From Myxococcus hansupus (GTDB taxonomy: Bacteria; Myxococcota; Myxococcia; Myxococcales; Myxococcaceae): a stretch of 64,000 nucleotides of DNA. Numbering within the stretch: the first letter of the stretch is position 1; the number at the start of each line of letters is the position of its first letter. Shown piece after piece: positions 35,694 through 45,278 of this stretch. A model generated the notes under the pieces. It had not been told where the DNA came from, searched no databases, and saw only the letters and a program-made list of their open reading frames with translations. The DNA is taken from the NCBI RefSeq assembly GCF_000280925.3, contig NZ_CP012109.1:6716501-6780500 (forward strand), read 5' to 3'. Position numbers and translations under genes: made by a program.

Positions 35694-36614
<921 letters not shown>

Positions 36615-36622
36615 CAGGGGCC

Positions 36623-37759
36623 TCAGCCGCGGTGCGTCCGCACCAGCTCCACCAGCCGGTCCATCTCCTCGGGCAGGTTGTAGAAGTGGGGTGAGAGGCG
36701 GACGCGCCCGCGGCGCACCGAGAGCGCGACGTCACGCCCGGCGAGCCACGCTCCGAGCGATTTGGCGTCGCCCTCCGGTGGCAGGAAGGTGAGGATGCCC
36801 GCGCGGTGTTCCGGCGTGGGCCCCACGTCGCAGCCCAGCCCGCGCAGCCCGGCCTCCAGTTGGACGAGCAGCTCGCGGATGCGCGCGGAGATGGCGTCCA
36901 TGCCCACCTCGTGCAACAGCTCCAGCGCGGCGCCCAGCGCGTAGATGCCGGTGTACGCGGCGCTGCCCTCCTCCAGCTTCCCCGCGTCCGGGCGCAGCTC
37001 GAAGTGGCTGCGGTTGAAGTTCCACGCGTCCGTGGTGCTGCGCCAGCCCACGAGCACGGGGCGCAGCCGGGGCAACACGTCCTTGGCCACGTAGACGAAG
37101 CCGATGCCGGCGATGCCCAGCATCCACTTGTGGCTGTCCGCGCTCAGGAAGTGGATGCGGCTCTTCTTCACGTCCACGGGGATGCACCCCACGCTCTGGA
37201 TGCCATCCACGCAGAAGAGGACGCCCGCCCGCTCACACAGGGCGCCCACCGCGTCCAGGTCCGTGCGGTAGCCGGTGGCGAACTGCACCGAGGACACCGC
37301 GACGAGCTTCGTGCGCGGCGTGAGGGACGCGGCCACCGCCTCCGGCGTGACGCCGCCCTCGGGCGTCTCCACCTCACGCACCACCACGCCCCGGTCCTTG
37401 AGGTGCAGCCAGGGATAGACGTTGGAGGGGTACTCCAGCGAGGAGGCCACGACGACCTCGTCTCCGGGCTTCCAGTCCAGGCCCTCCGCCACCAGGCCCA
37501 GGCCATGGCTGGTGTTGCGCACGAAGGCCACTTCACCGGGCTCCGCGTTGATGAGGCGGGCGGCCAGGCCGCGCACGCGCTCGCAGTGGGCCTCCCAGCC
37601 GCGCTCGTGCTTGATGCCGTGGTGGACGATGTCCTCCATCCAGCCGCGCACGGCCTCGGCGGCGCGCAGGCTGGTGGGGGCCACCCCCGCGTGGTTCAGG
37701 TAGAGCTGCTCCCGCAGCACGGGGAACAGGTCGCGATAGGACTCGAGCGGGCGCGTCAT
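36623..37759 (-). CDS. Class V aminotransferase (cysteine desulfurase/isopenicillin-N-epimerase-like)
   Basis: A 378-residue PLP fold-type I enzyme with PLP lysine in SADSHKWMLG, DGIQSVG for the ring-facing aspartate, and VRNTSHGLGLVAEGLDWKPG near the N-terminus. It lacks the cysteine-rich active-site loop typical of SufS/IscS, and the wording (NTSHGL, LNHAGV) is closer to the isopenicillin N epimerase/kynureninase-like group. Whether it acts on cysteine is therefore open, although the neighbours are cysE-cysK. ATG 37759 is preferred over an in-frame GTG at 37780. Confidence 0.8.
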   Translation of the reverse strand: MTRPLESYRDLFPVLREQLYLNHAGVAPTSLRAAEAVRGWMEDIVHHGIKHERGWEAHCERVRGLAARLINAEPGEVAFVRNTSHGLGLVAEGLDWKPGDEVVVASSLEYPSNVYPWLHLKDRGVVVREVETPEGGVTPEAVAASLTPRTKLVAVSSVQFATGYRTDLDAVGALCERAGVLFCVDGIQSVGCIPVDVKKSRIHFLSADSHKWMLGIAGIGFVYVAKDVLPRLRPVLVGWRSTTDAWNFNRSHFELRPDAGKLEEGSAAYTGIYALGAALELLHEVGMDAISARIRELLVQLEAGLRGLGCDVGPTPEHRAGILTFLPPEGDAKSLGAWLAGRDVALSVRRGRVRLSPHFYNLPEEMDRLVELVRTHRG

Positions 37760-37884
37760 GGTGCCCAGGAGTGTAGCCACGCTGCCGCGCCGCGGCGGAA
37801 CTCACGTGGCGTGGGATGTCCTGGGCGAACGGCGGTGAGGGTTTTCCGTCCTCGGCGCGGATGCGATATGCGTCAGGGCCGCCC

Positions 37885-39531
37885 ATGCGCCGAACCATCC
37901 TGGACGCCGTGAGGAGCACGTGGTTCGCGGGAGCCGCCCTGCTGGCGGGCTGCGCGGGCACCGTCAACGCCCCCTACCCGCCCATCCGCGCGGACCTGTC
38001 TCCCGCCGCGCTGGAGCGAGGCGCCGCCATCTTCCACGCGAGCTGTGAGTCCTGCCACCGGGGCGGTGACGCGGAGACGGCCGCCGGGGCGCCGCTGCGC
38101 GAGCTGCCCTCCTACATGGGGCGCTTCCACGCGGCGAACCTCACGGCGCACGCGGAGGCCGGCATCGGCGCCATGAAGGACGAGGAGCTGGCCCGGGCCA
38201 TCCGCTACAGCGTGAGCCGAGACGGGCGGCTGATGGTGATGCCCAGCTACGGCATGGGCGACGCCGACCTCGCGGCGGTGCTGGGCTTCATGCGCTCCGG
38301 ACATCCGCTCTTCACGCCGACGGCCGAGCCCGCGCCGCCGTCGAAGTTCAGCTTCTTCGGCGGCATTGGCTTCCGCTTCATCACCGGCAACGAGCCGGTG
38401 GAGCGGCCCGCTTCGGGCATCCCCGTGCCGCCCAAGTCCGCGAGCCGGGAGTACGGCCACTACATGGCGCATGACGTCTACGACTGCGCATCCTGCCACA
38501 CGGATGGCTTCAGCCCCCGGAAGACGGAGGGAGACGACGTGTTCGCCGGGGGCATGGCGTTCGTCGACCCGGAGGGCCGGAAGGTCCACTCCAGCAACAT
38601 CACGTTCCATGAGACGGGGCTGGCGAACTGGACGTTGGAGGACTTCACCCGCGCGGTGCGCGACGGACTCGCGCCAGATGGCTCCGTGCTGCGCTCGCCG
38701 ATGCCTCGCTTCCGCGGCATGGACGATGTGGAGGCCCAGGCGCTCTATGACTACTTGCGCTCGGTGCCCACGAAGAAGAACGCCGTGAAGGACGCGAGGC
38801 CCCGCCTCACCGCGACGTCCGTGCGGCCTCAGTGGGTGACGCAGGAAGCTGGCGAGGACGCTGCGGAGACCGTGCAGCAGGAGGGCACGGCGACCGGCGA
38901 GGATGCCCAAGCGGCTCTCGCTCCGGGCGACCCCACTACGAGCAGCCCCCCGACATCGACTGTCGCCATTCCGAGCCCGAGCGCGCAGCCGGACAGCCAG
39001 GCGTCGAGCGCCATTTCCCATCCGCCAGCCCCAGACACCGCGCGGCCATCCGCGACACCCGCCAGACCGAATCCCAGCGCTCCGGCCTCGTCAGCGACTT
39101 CCCAGGCGGGAGGTGCTCCCTCGGCTTCGGAGCAGCCCGTGAGCCCCACACCGGCTCCGCGGCAAAGCGCCCACGCCTCGGCGACGCCCTCGCCATCGGA
39201 CACGACCCACGCGGCGGGCCCCAAGCCCGTGACGCGCAAACCCGCGCCCAAGCCGCGCCCCCAGACGCCCGCGGTGGATGCCGCCGCCCTCTTCACGAAG
39301 TTCGGCTGCGCGAGCTGCCACGCGCCGGGCGCTCGCTATCACGACCGGCTCGCGAAGGTGGCCACGCGCAGCGAAGCCGACCTGGTCCGCTGGGTGCGCA
39401 ACCCCGAGCAGTTCCTCCCCGGCACGCCCATGCCCACCTACGCGGAGCTCATCGACGAGAAGACGGCGCGCGCCCTCGTGCGATGGGTGAAGGCCGGCGG
39501 CCCGAACACGCTGACCTCCCAGGGCCGCTGA
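37885..39531 (+). CDS. Tri-haem c-type cytochrome lipoprotein with a long disordered linker
   Basis: A 548-residue exported protein. It has a lipoprotein signal (AGAALLAGC) and three haem sites: CESCH, CASCH and CASCH in the order domain 1, domain 2, domain 3. The first two cytochrome domains (to about residue 310) resemble the alcohol-dehydrogenase-type dihaem subunits. A 150-residue Pro/Ser/Ala/Thr-rich linker then leads to a third domain containing FTKFGCASCHAPG and a distal methionine in PGTPMPTY. It probably carries electrons at the periplasmic face of the inner membrane or at the outer membrane. No partner oxidoreductase is adjacent. Confidence 0.82.
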   Translation: MRRTILDAVRSTWFAGAALLAGCAGTVNAPYPPIRADLSPAALERGAAIFHASCESCHRGGDAETAAGAPLRELPSYMGRFHAANLTAHAEAGIGAMKDEELARAIRYSVSRDGRLMVMPSYGMGDADLAAVLGFMRSGHPLFTPTAEPAPPSKFSFFGGIGFRFITGNEPVERPASGIPVPPKSASREYGHYMAHDVYDCASCHTDGFSPRKTEGDDVFAGGMAFVDPEGRKVHSSNITFHETGLANWTLEDFTRAVRDGLAPDGSVLRSPMPRFRGMDDVEAQALYDYLRSVPTKKNAVKDARPRLTATSVRPQWVTQEAGEDAAETVQQEGTATGEDAQAALAPGDPTTSSPPTSTVAIPSPSAQPDSQASSAISHPPAPDTARPSATPARPNPSAPASSATSQAGGAPSASEQPVSPTPAPRQSAHASATPSPSDTTHAAGPKPVTRKPAPKPRPQTPAVDAAALFTKFGCASCHAPGARYHDRLAKVATRSEADLVRWVRNPEQFLPGTPMPTYAELIDEKTARALVRWVKAGGPNTLTSQGR

Positions 39532-39770
39532 GCCCTGCGTGAAAACGTCCTGGAAATGACCAGAGAAAAGGTCCGTGGACGTATCCAGGGTGGAAGTTCC
39601 CGAACAGTGCCTCGTCGAGGCCCCGTCCGGGCGCGTACCACCCCGGTGCCAACCGGCCCCAGCCCCGGGGTGGTGCGTGAGACTTCCCTCGCCAGCGTCC
39701 GCTGGAGCGCCAGCGCCTCCGGCTTCTGGGATGGCTGCACCCGAAGCGCCGCTCGCGTACCGTGCGCCGC

Positions 39771-41060
39771 ATGACGGAGTGCCTCCTCAACGTCGACCTG
39801 GGCGAACTGCCTGGAGAAGACGCGCAGCTCTATGCACTGGCGCACATCGCCAACATCGCCTGCGGCGGACACGCGGGAGATGACGCCTCCATGCGCCATG
39901 CCCTGGCGTTGTGCGAGCGGCACGGCGCCCAGGCAGGCGCGCACCCGTCCTACGAAGACCGGGAAGGGTTCGGCCGTCGCGCGCTCGACGTGACGCCGGA
40001 GCAGCTCCGGAATCAAATCAAGGCACAGTGCGCACGGCTCGCCGCGCTGGCCTCCGAGCGCAGGCTGCCCGTGCGCTACGCCAAGCCCCACGGCGCGCTG
40101 TACCACGCGGCCAATGCCTCACCGGCCCTGGCCCTCGCGGTGGTGGATGGCGTGGTGTCCGCGCTGGGAACGGGCGTCACCCTCATCGGCCCGGGCACGG
40201 GAGCCCTGCACGACGCGGCCCGGACGGCGGGGCTCGCGTATGCACGCGAGGGCTTCGCGGACCGGGGAACGCGGCCGGATGGCTCGCTCATTCCACGCGG
40301 CCAACCCGGCGCGGTGCTGACCGACCACGCGCTGGCGCGAGACAACACCGTCCGGCTCGCCACGAGCGGCGGCGTGGACACCGTCTGCGTGCACGGTGAC
40401 ACGCCGGGTGCGGTGGCGTTGGCGCGCGAGGTCCGTGCCACCCTGGACGCACTCGCCCTGCCCGCCGAGCCGCTCGGCGACGGTGCCCTGCGGCTGGTGC
40501 TCCCCGAGGGAATCGAGCGACGCGCGGCGCGCGATGCGCTCAGTGCCCTGCCTCACGTGCTGGACGCCGTCATCACCGAGGAACACGCCTGCGTGTACTT
40601 CCGCCCGGAGGCGCCACCCGAAGAGCCGAGACTCGCGCTGGCGCGGCTGCTGCGCCTTCCCGCGCCCCTCGCCGAGCGCCCGCTCATGACCATCCGCGTG
40701 CGCTACGACGGACAGGACCTGCACACGGTCGCGGCACGCGCGGGGCTCACGGAGGACGAGGTCGCCCGGTGCCACACCGCCCGCGAGTACACCGTGCGCT
40801 GCGTGGGCTTCCTGCCGGGGTTCGCCTATCTGGGCGAGGTGGACCCGCGCATCAGCGTGCCCCGGCTCTCCACGCCGCGCACCCGGGTCCCCGCCCTGGC
40901 GGTGGGAATCGCCGGAGGACGCACCGGCGTCTATCCCTTCGCCTCTCCGGGAGGCTGGAACCTCATCGGCACCGCGCTGGACTTCACCGCCTTCACGCCC
41001 GAACACGGCGCGGCGTTGCAGCTCGGGGACCGCGTGCGCTTCGAACGGGTGGACGGATGA
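39771..41060 (+). CDS. Fused 5-oxoprolinase subunits A and B (PxpA-PxpB)
   Basis: A 429-residue fusion. Residues 1-235 are a LamB/YcsF (PxpA) domain: LLNVDLGE, NIACGGHAGD, HPSYEDREGFGRR, KPHGALYH, EGFADRGTRPDGSLIPRG. Residues about 236-429 are KipI/PxpB: REYTVRCVGFLPGFAYLGEV, LSTPRTRVPALAVGIAGG, YPFASPGGWNLIGTAL. With PxpC, encoded next and overlapping by ATGA, this forms the ATP-dependent prokaryotic 5-oxoprolinase that opens pyroglutamate to glutamate. Usually pxpA, pxpB and pxpC are separate genes. Start ATG 39771; an in-frame GTG nine bases earlier is possible. Confidence 0.88.
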   Translation: MTECLLNVDLGELPGEDAQLYALAHIANIACGGHAGDDASMRHALALCERHGAQAGAHPSYEDREGFGRRALDVTPEQLRNQIKAQCARLAALASERRLPVRYAKPHGALYHAANASPALALAVVDGVVSALGTGVTLIGPGTGALHDAARTAGLAYAREGFADRGTRPDGSLIPRGQPGAVLTDHALARDNTVRLATSGGVDTVCVHGDTPGAVALAREVRATLDALALPAEPLGDGALRLVLPEGIERRAARDALSALPHVLDAVITEEHACVYFRPEAPPEEPRLALARLLRLPAPLAERPLMTIRVRYDGQDLHTVAARAGLTEDEVARCHTAREYTVRCVGFLPGFAYLGEVDPRISVPRLSTPRTRVPALAVGIAGGRTGVYPFASPGGWNLIGTALDFTAFTPEHGAALQLGDRVRFERVDG

Positions 41061-41944
41061 CGGGCTCGCTCGACATCATCAGCGTGGGCGCGCCGGTGAC
41101 GGTGCAGGACGCGGGACGCCCAGGACAGATGCACCACGGCGTGCCGCCTGGAGGGCCGCTGGTGCCGGAGTTGTTGGCCCTGGCGAATCGCGCCGTCGGC
41201 AACCCCCATGGCACGGCAGCCCTGGAGGCCTTCGGCCGCTTGGAGTTGCGCGCCAGGGGACGACCACTTCGCGTCTCCGTGGACGGCCGCGTGTACACCC
41301 TGACGGACGGAGAGAGTCTCCCCGTCTCCGCCCCCGAGACGCGCAGCGTGCGCTACGTCGCGGTGGAGGGCGGCCTCGCGGTCCCCGAGGTGCTGGGAGG
41401 CCGCGGCACGCTCCTGGTCGCGAAGCTGGGCGGACATGCGGGCCGACTCCTGCGCGCGGGGGACGCGCTTCCGCTCGGCGCCGCGAACACACACGGGACG
41501 GCCCCGACACTCGACGACAGGGTCGACGCGGTGGCGCCCATCCGCGTCACGCTGGGACCGGACACGCATCGCTTCGAACCCGCCACCGTGGCCACGTTGC
41601 TGTCAGGCGCCTTCACCGTCTCCGCGTCGAGCGACCGAGTGGGAATGCGGCTCGAAGGCCCTGCGCTCACTCACGGAGATGAAGGCGCGGGCACGTCCCG
41701 CCCCATGGTGCGGGGCGCCATCCAGGTCACCTTGTCGGGCACGCCCATCGTGCTGGGCCCGGACCATCCGACCACCGGGGGCTATCCTCTCATCGCCACC
41801 GTCATCCGCGCCGACTGGGGCAGCTTGTGCGCACGGCGTCCCGGTGCACCGGTCCGGTTCCAGGAAGTCAGCCTCGACGAGGCACGGCACGCGTGGCGAG
41901 CGTTCGCGATGCGCATGGGCCTCGACAACCGTCACTCTCCATAG
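41057..41944 (+). CDS. pxpC: 5-oxoprolinase subunit C (PxpC/KipA family)
   Basis: A 295-residue KipA/biotin-dependent-carboxyltransferase-like protein starting four bases before the stop of the PxpA-PxpB gene. Family features are QDAGRPGQMHHGVPPGG near the N-terminus, and DRVGMRLEGPAL and LGPDHPTTGGYPLIATVIRA in the second half. It is slightly shorter than the usual 310-330 residues. It completes the oxoprolinase complex. Its 3' end overlaps the convergent Uma2 gene by 13 bp. Confidence 0.88.
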   Translation: MTGSLDIISVGAPVTVQDAGRPGQMHHGVPPGGPLVPELLALANRAVGNPHGTAALEAFGRLELRARGRPLRVSVDGRVYTLTDGESLPVSAPETRSVRYVAVEGGLAVPEVLGGRGTLLVAKLGGHAGRLLRAGDALPLGAANTHGTAPTLDDRVDAVAPIRVTLGPDTHRFEPATVATLLSGAFTVSASSDRVGMRLEGPALTHGDEGAGTSRPMVRGAIQVTLSGTPIVLGPDHPTTGGYPLIATVIRADWGSLCARRPGAPVRFQEVSLDEARHAWRAFAMRMGLDNRHSP

Positions 41945-42540
41945 AGCACGCCGTCTTCGCCCAACTCACGCACCTCGAGTTCTGGCGGCCACAACACCGC
42001 GAGGTCCAGCTCCAGCTCCTCGAATGGCGCAACTCGGACACGCGCGGTCCCGGAGAATTGGCCCAGCGGAACCCAGTCTCCATTCCGCCGAGCGAAGGCC
42101 TCCAGCGTCCGCGCGGCAGGGTCCACCAGCCACACGTGCCCGACGCCTTCGCGCGCGTAGATTTCCCGCTTGCGGTTCCGGTCCAGGTTCCGCGTCGACG
42201 GCGACAGCACCTCACAGACCCAGTCGGGAGCCAGCGTGAAGAACGGCTCACGCCGTAGCACGGGCATGCGCTCGCGACGCCATCCGGAGATATCCGGGAC
42301 CAGGACGTCCTGAGCGAAATGCAGCTCGGGTTCGAGGACAATCCACCAACCACCGGGCGCACGCTGACCTACCTGGAAATAGGAGAGCAGCAGTCCCGTA
42401 AGAACAGAGTGCGCCACCGCGTGAGGAATCGCTGGACGCGGCTGCGCGATGAGTTCTCCATCAACGATCTGCCCGACCATGTTCTCGGGCAACGCCATCA
42501 GGTCCTCGTAGGTCGCGGGCCGCTTCGTCTCATTCCCCAT
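41932..42540 (-). CDS. Uma2 family (DUF820) PD-(D/E)XK nuclease-like protein
   Basis: A 202-residue Uma2/DUF820 protein with ATYEDLMALPENMVGQIVDG at the start, the E-x-L-x-F strand EPELHFAQDVLVPDISGWR containing the catalytic Asp, VCEVLSPSTRNLDRNRKR with the E-x-x-S segment, and YAREGVGHVWLVDP. These match the restriction-like fold of the family, which is widespread in Myxobacteria and cyanobacteria but of unknown role. GGGGAG lies 7 nt before the ATG at 42540; the frame runs to 42630, but that part is not conserved. Confidence 0.85.
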   Translation of the reverse strand: MGNETKRPATYEDLMALPENMVGQIVDGELIAQPRPAIPHAVAHSVLTGLLLSYFQVGQRAPGGWWIVLEPELHFAQDVLVPDISGWRRERMPVLRREPFFTLAPDWVCEVLSPSTRNLDRNRKREIYAREGVGHVWLVDPAARTLEAFARRNGDWVPLGQFSGTARVRVAPFEELELDLAVLWPPELEVRELGEDGVLYGE

Positions 42541-42676
42541 CTCGGAACTCCCCAGGCCAACCGCCTCCCACCACGCCATCATCCGTCCTGCCTCCCCCAA
42601 GTGGAACCCCACCTGAAACAGCCTGTCCACCCATTCCTACCTCACAGGTCCGACATGCCCTGGGGGGCAGGGCCCA

Positions 42677-42703
42677 GAACTTTTCCGGTTTTCCATCGAT
42701 AAT
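42677..42703 (+). promoter_or_regulatory. Promoter-like block upstream of the first copy of the paralogous pair
   Basis: GAACTT at 42677-42682 and GATAAT at 42698-42703 are 15 bp apart; the ATG is at 42710 with AGGGAA between. The same layout recurs before the second paralogue (45244-45270). The -10-like element ends only 6 bp before the start codon, so the transcript would have almost no leader if this is the real promoter. The sigma factor is uncertain: the AACTT and CGATA elements also resemble ECF promoters. Confidence 0.5.
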
Positions 42704-42709
42704 AGGGAA

Positions 42710-42848
42710 ATGAAGACGCCCCCCATCGGTCCCCTGCCCCATGCCCCCACCACGGAGACCGAGGGGGCCTCGCGTCCTCCTCGCAACGAGCTGAAGACCT
42801 CAGCGCACGTCTCCGTCCCCCAGCCCGAGCCCCTGGCCTCATTCCCCC
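42710..42848 (+). other. Detached N-terminal coding piece of the first paralogue (apparent -1 base frameshift)
   Basis: The ATG at 42710 follows the promoter-like block, and its product (MKTPPIGPLPHAP, then PPRNELKTSAHVSVPQPE) aligns with the N-terminus of the second paralogue (MSPPRIPSRRAP, PARNEVKPQ, SQFESPAS). The reading frame then leaves the family at the run of five C at 42844-42848. Adding one C there restores a continuous protein (ASFPPLETPSAVEA) that joins the frame of 42895-44049. So the gene is either mutated or the sequence has a homopolymer error. Confidence 0.75.
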
Positions 42849-42894
42849 GCTGGAGACACCGTCAGCCGTCGAGGCCTGCTTCCCATGGCAGCGC

Positions 42895-44049
42895 GTGGCG
42901 CCCGGAAGCTATCCCTCCACCGAGGACGTCCGGGCCATCTGCGCCATGCAGGACCTGGTGGTGCGCAACCACGCGGTGACGCAGAGCTACTCGGACCTGT
43001 CCAACGCGGTGGGACATCTGCTCGGCGTGGAGAACGCGAACTGGTCCACCTTCGCGACCTGGGCGTCGAAGCAGGCCGGCGTGAGCATCCGCGGCGAGGA
43101 CATGCCCAGGTTCTTCACCGACGTGCTCAAGGGGCTCGACAGCGTCATGGGCCCGCTGTCCAAGGTGGACGACCTGCTGCGCAAACTGGGTGTCCCCGCG
43201 CTGCCACTGGGCGACATCGGCTCCGCGGGCAATGACGCGCTCAAGCACGTCAGCCTGGCCATCTCCGAGGGCAACAAGCTCGTGTTCGAGGAAGTCGGCC
43301 AGGCGCTGTCACGCTTCGTGGACACCTTCCAGGGCGACGCCCAATACGACGCGGCGAAGGTGGCGCGGTACCTGAGCGAGTTCCCCGTGGACAAGCCCGT
43401 GCTGCGAGAGGCCTTTGGCCACTACGCCCAGGCCATGTTCGAACAGGACGCCAACACGAAGGCCGAGCTGATGCTGATGGCCAACAACAAGGTCGGCCTG
43501 CACGAGCAACGTCGGCTTCAGCCGCAAATCGAGAAGGCGCTCAACGCGCCCATGAAGCAGACCTTCCACAACATCCTCCGGCAGACCACCGAAGCGAACA
43601 TCAACGCGCTCCCCTTCCCCGCCAACGTCGCGGGCAAGGCGGCCCTCAAGTCGGGCGTGGTGGACGCTGCGCTGTTCCCCGTCGTGGACGCCATGGCCCG
43701 TGCGTTCCGCCGCTTCTCCACCGAGCACATGATGAAGCTCGCGGTGCCTGGAAGCGCGCTCAAGCTGGGCCAGGACTTGCCACCGCCTCCGGGCATGGAG
43801 ACGACGCTCTTCCCGCCGCACCTGCGCACCATCGAGAACCCCGAGCTGCGCGCCCTGCTGGCGGAGTTCGACAAGAGCCCCGACAGCCTCAAGGGCACCG
43901 GCGCGGAGGACTGGAGCAAGCTGGACCAGCGGATGAACTACATCATCGACCTCTTCCGAACGCGGCAGTCGGACCCGGCGCTGTTCGACCCGCCCTTCGG
44001 CCGCGCGGGGACCTACCCCGTGACGACGCCCACGCCCCGCGTGGCGTGA
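42895..44049 (+). CDS. Unrecognised family protein, first copy (main frame after the frameshift)
   Basis: A 384-residue open frame with GTG at 42895, equivalent to residues about 70-455 of the paralogue at 45279-46646 and very similar to it at both DNA and protein level (NHAVTQSYSDLSNAVGHLLG; NWSTFATWASKQAGVSIRGE; FGHYAQAMFEQDANTKAELM). No signal peptide, membrane segment or enzyme motif is visible; the protein is rich in helices. The true start is probably ATG 42710, lost by one missing base. If the sequence is right, the product is truncated or must use internal initiation. Function unknown; I do not recognise the family. Confidence 0.7.
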   Translation: MAPGSYPSTEDVRAICAMQDLVVRNHAVTQSYSDLSNAVGHLLGVENANWSTFATWASKQAGVSIRGEDMPRFFTDVLKGLDSVMGPLSKVDDLLRKLGVPALPLGDIGSAGNDALKHVSLAISEGNKLVFEEVGQALSRFVDTFQGDAQYDAAKVARYLSEFPVDKPVLREAFGHYAQAMFEQDANTKAELMLMANNKVGLHEQRRLQPQIEKALNAPMKQTFHNILRQTTEANINALPFPANVAGKAALKSGVVDAALFPVVDAMARAFRRFSTEHMMKLAVPGSALKLGQDLPPPPGMETTLFPPHLRTIENPELRALLAEFDKSPDSLKGTGAEDWSKLDQRMNYIIDLFRTRQSDPALFDPPFGRAGTYPVTTPTPRVA

Positions 44050-44121
44050 CGCGCTCGCGCGGGGCTGGCCGTGGACCTGCGGGCGTCGGTAGGCTCGGCG
44101 CGCTTTCGACAAGGACTCCGC

Positions 44122-45192
44122 ATGCCCGTCTCGGCACCTCCGCTGATCTCCGTCGCGCTGCTCACGTTCCTGCTCATGCCCGGGTCCGCGGTGGCCGCCG
44201 CGCCCGCGCAGAAGCAGCAGGTCCAGGAGAAGGCCTGGGCCATCATCCTGGCGAGCAAGCCGCAGCGAGCCGAGGCGGAAGCCCAGCTCGCGGCGATGCA
44301 GAAGGACAGAGCCTTCACCTGGGCCAGACCCGCGGAGGGCTACCCACAGGTCATCGAATCCTCATCCCTGCCGGGCCTCACGCCGGGGCTGCAAGTCCTC
44401 CTGCTCGGCGTTTGCGGCACGAAGCAGGAGGCCCAAGCCGCGCGAGCCCGCGTCCTCCCCATGGTGGACCAGGCCTACGTCAAGCAGCTCACCGGCCCCG
44501 CGGCGCTGGCGTGCCCCCAGCCCATCCCGGTCACCTCGTGGCTGCCCGGGAACGCCAACCTGCTGGCCACCGTGCCCTTCGAGAAGGAGAAGTCGCTGGT
44601 GCTCACCGTCCACCGCGTCCGCCAGCGCAAGGTGATGGAGTGTGAGACGAGCGACCTGCGCGTCCGCCTGTCACACGGGAAGGACCTGCTCGCGGAGCAA
44701 TTCTTCGAAGGAACCTGCCAGGGCGCATGCACCGCGAGCGAGAAGAAGGAAGGACAACGGCAGCTCGACGCGATTCGCAAGCGCATCGCCAGCGGCGACG
44801 GTGACGAGTCGGAGCTCGACGCCAACTTCGTCGACTGTCAGTCCCTCACGCCCGCGCTCAAGTCGGCGCTCGGCACCCCGGGCCGGCCGCTGCTCTTCAT
44901 CGAGACGAAGAGCCTGGGAGGTCACGACGTGGTCATGGGCAACCTCACCTCCGTCACCGTGGGCTGTGGCCAGCTCCAGGTGATGGACTCGCTGAACGAG
45001 GGCTTGAACCTGGACGTCCTGGGACTCTCCTTCGACGGCGTGGAGGCGCGCCCCCTGGGCCAGGGCAGCGAAGCCTGGAAGCAACTTGAGTTGCTGCCCA
45101 AACAAGCCCCCGGAAGCACGCCCGCGGCGCGCAAGCCGGTGGCCACGGGCACGTGGAACGGCTGCGCCTGGGACATCGAAATCAAGACCTGA
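44122..45192 (+). CDS. Secreted protein of unknown function with an N-terminal SPOR-like region
   Basis: A 356-residue protein with a clear Sec signal peptide (ISVALLTFLLMPGSAVAAA) starting at ATG 44122 behind AAGGA. Residues about 30-110 (KAWAIILASKPQRAEAEAQL, then LQVLLLGVCGTKQEAQAARA) look like a SPOR-type peptidoglycan-binding fold, in which a WAI(I/V)L strand is followed by a helix and GxCxTKxEA. Residues 130-356 are an unrecognised domain with several cysteines (MECETSDLR, CQGACTA, GCGQLQ) that could form disulfides in the periplasm. It sits between two paralogous genes. Confidence 0.68.
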   Translation: MPVSAPPLISVALLTFLLMPGSAVAAAPAQKQQVQEKAWAIILASKPQRAEAEAQLAAMQKDRAFTWARPAEGYPQVIESSSLPGLTPGLQVLLLGVCGTKQEAQAARARVLPMVDQAYVKQLTGPAALACPQPIPVTSWLPGNANLLATVPFEKEKSLVLTVHRVRQRKVMECETSDLRVRLSHGKDLLAEQFFEGTCQGACTASEKKEGQRQLDAIRKRIASGDGDESELDANFVDCQSLTPALKSALGTPGRPLLFIETKSLGGHDVVMGNLTSVTVGCGQLQVMDSLNEGLNLDVLGLSFDGVEARPLGQGSEAWKQLELLPKQAPGSTPAARKPVATGTWNGCAWDIEIKT

Positions 45193-45243
45193 GCCGGCAG
45201 TCCTCCCGGGCCGGGGGCGTTTCACGCTCCGTCGCAGTAGACG

Positions 45244-45270
45244 CAACTTTTTCCGATTCCAGCCGATACT
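45244..45270 (+). promoter_or_regulatory. Promoter-like block upstream of the second copy of the paralogous pair
   Basis: CAACTT at 45244-45249 and GATACT at 45265-45270, again 15 bp apart, with AGGGGA before the ATG at 45279. The surrounding bases (CTTTTTCCGATTCCAGCCGA) also align with the copy at 42677-42703, so the conservation covers more than the two hexamers. Confidence 0.5.
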
Positions 45271-45278
45271 CAGGGGAC

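Noticed and set aside
36623..37759. The aminotransferase as SufS/IscS cysteine desulfurase, given cysE-cysK next door
   Set aside because: The active-site cysteine loop typical of cysteine desulfurases is not visible, and the gene is convergent with, not part of, the cys operon.
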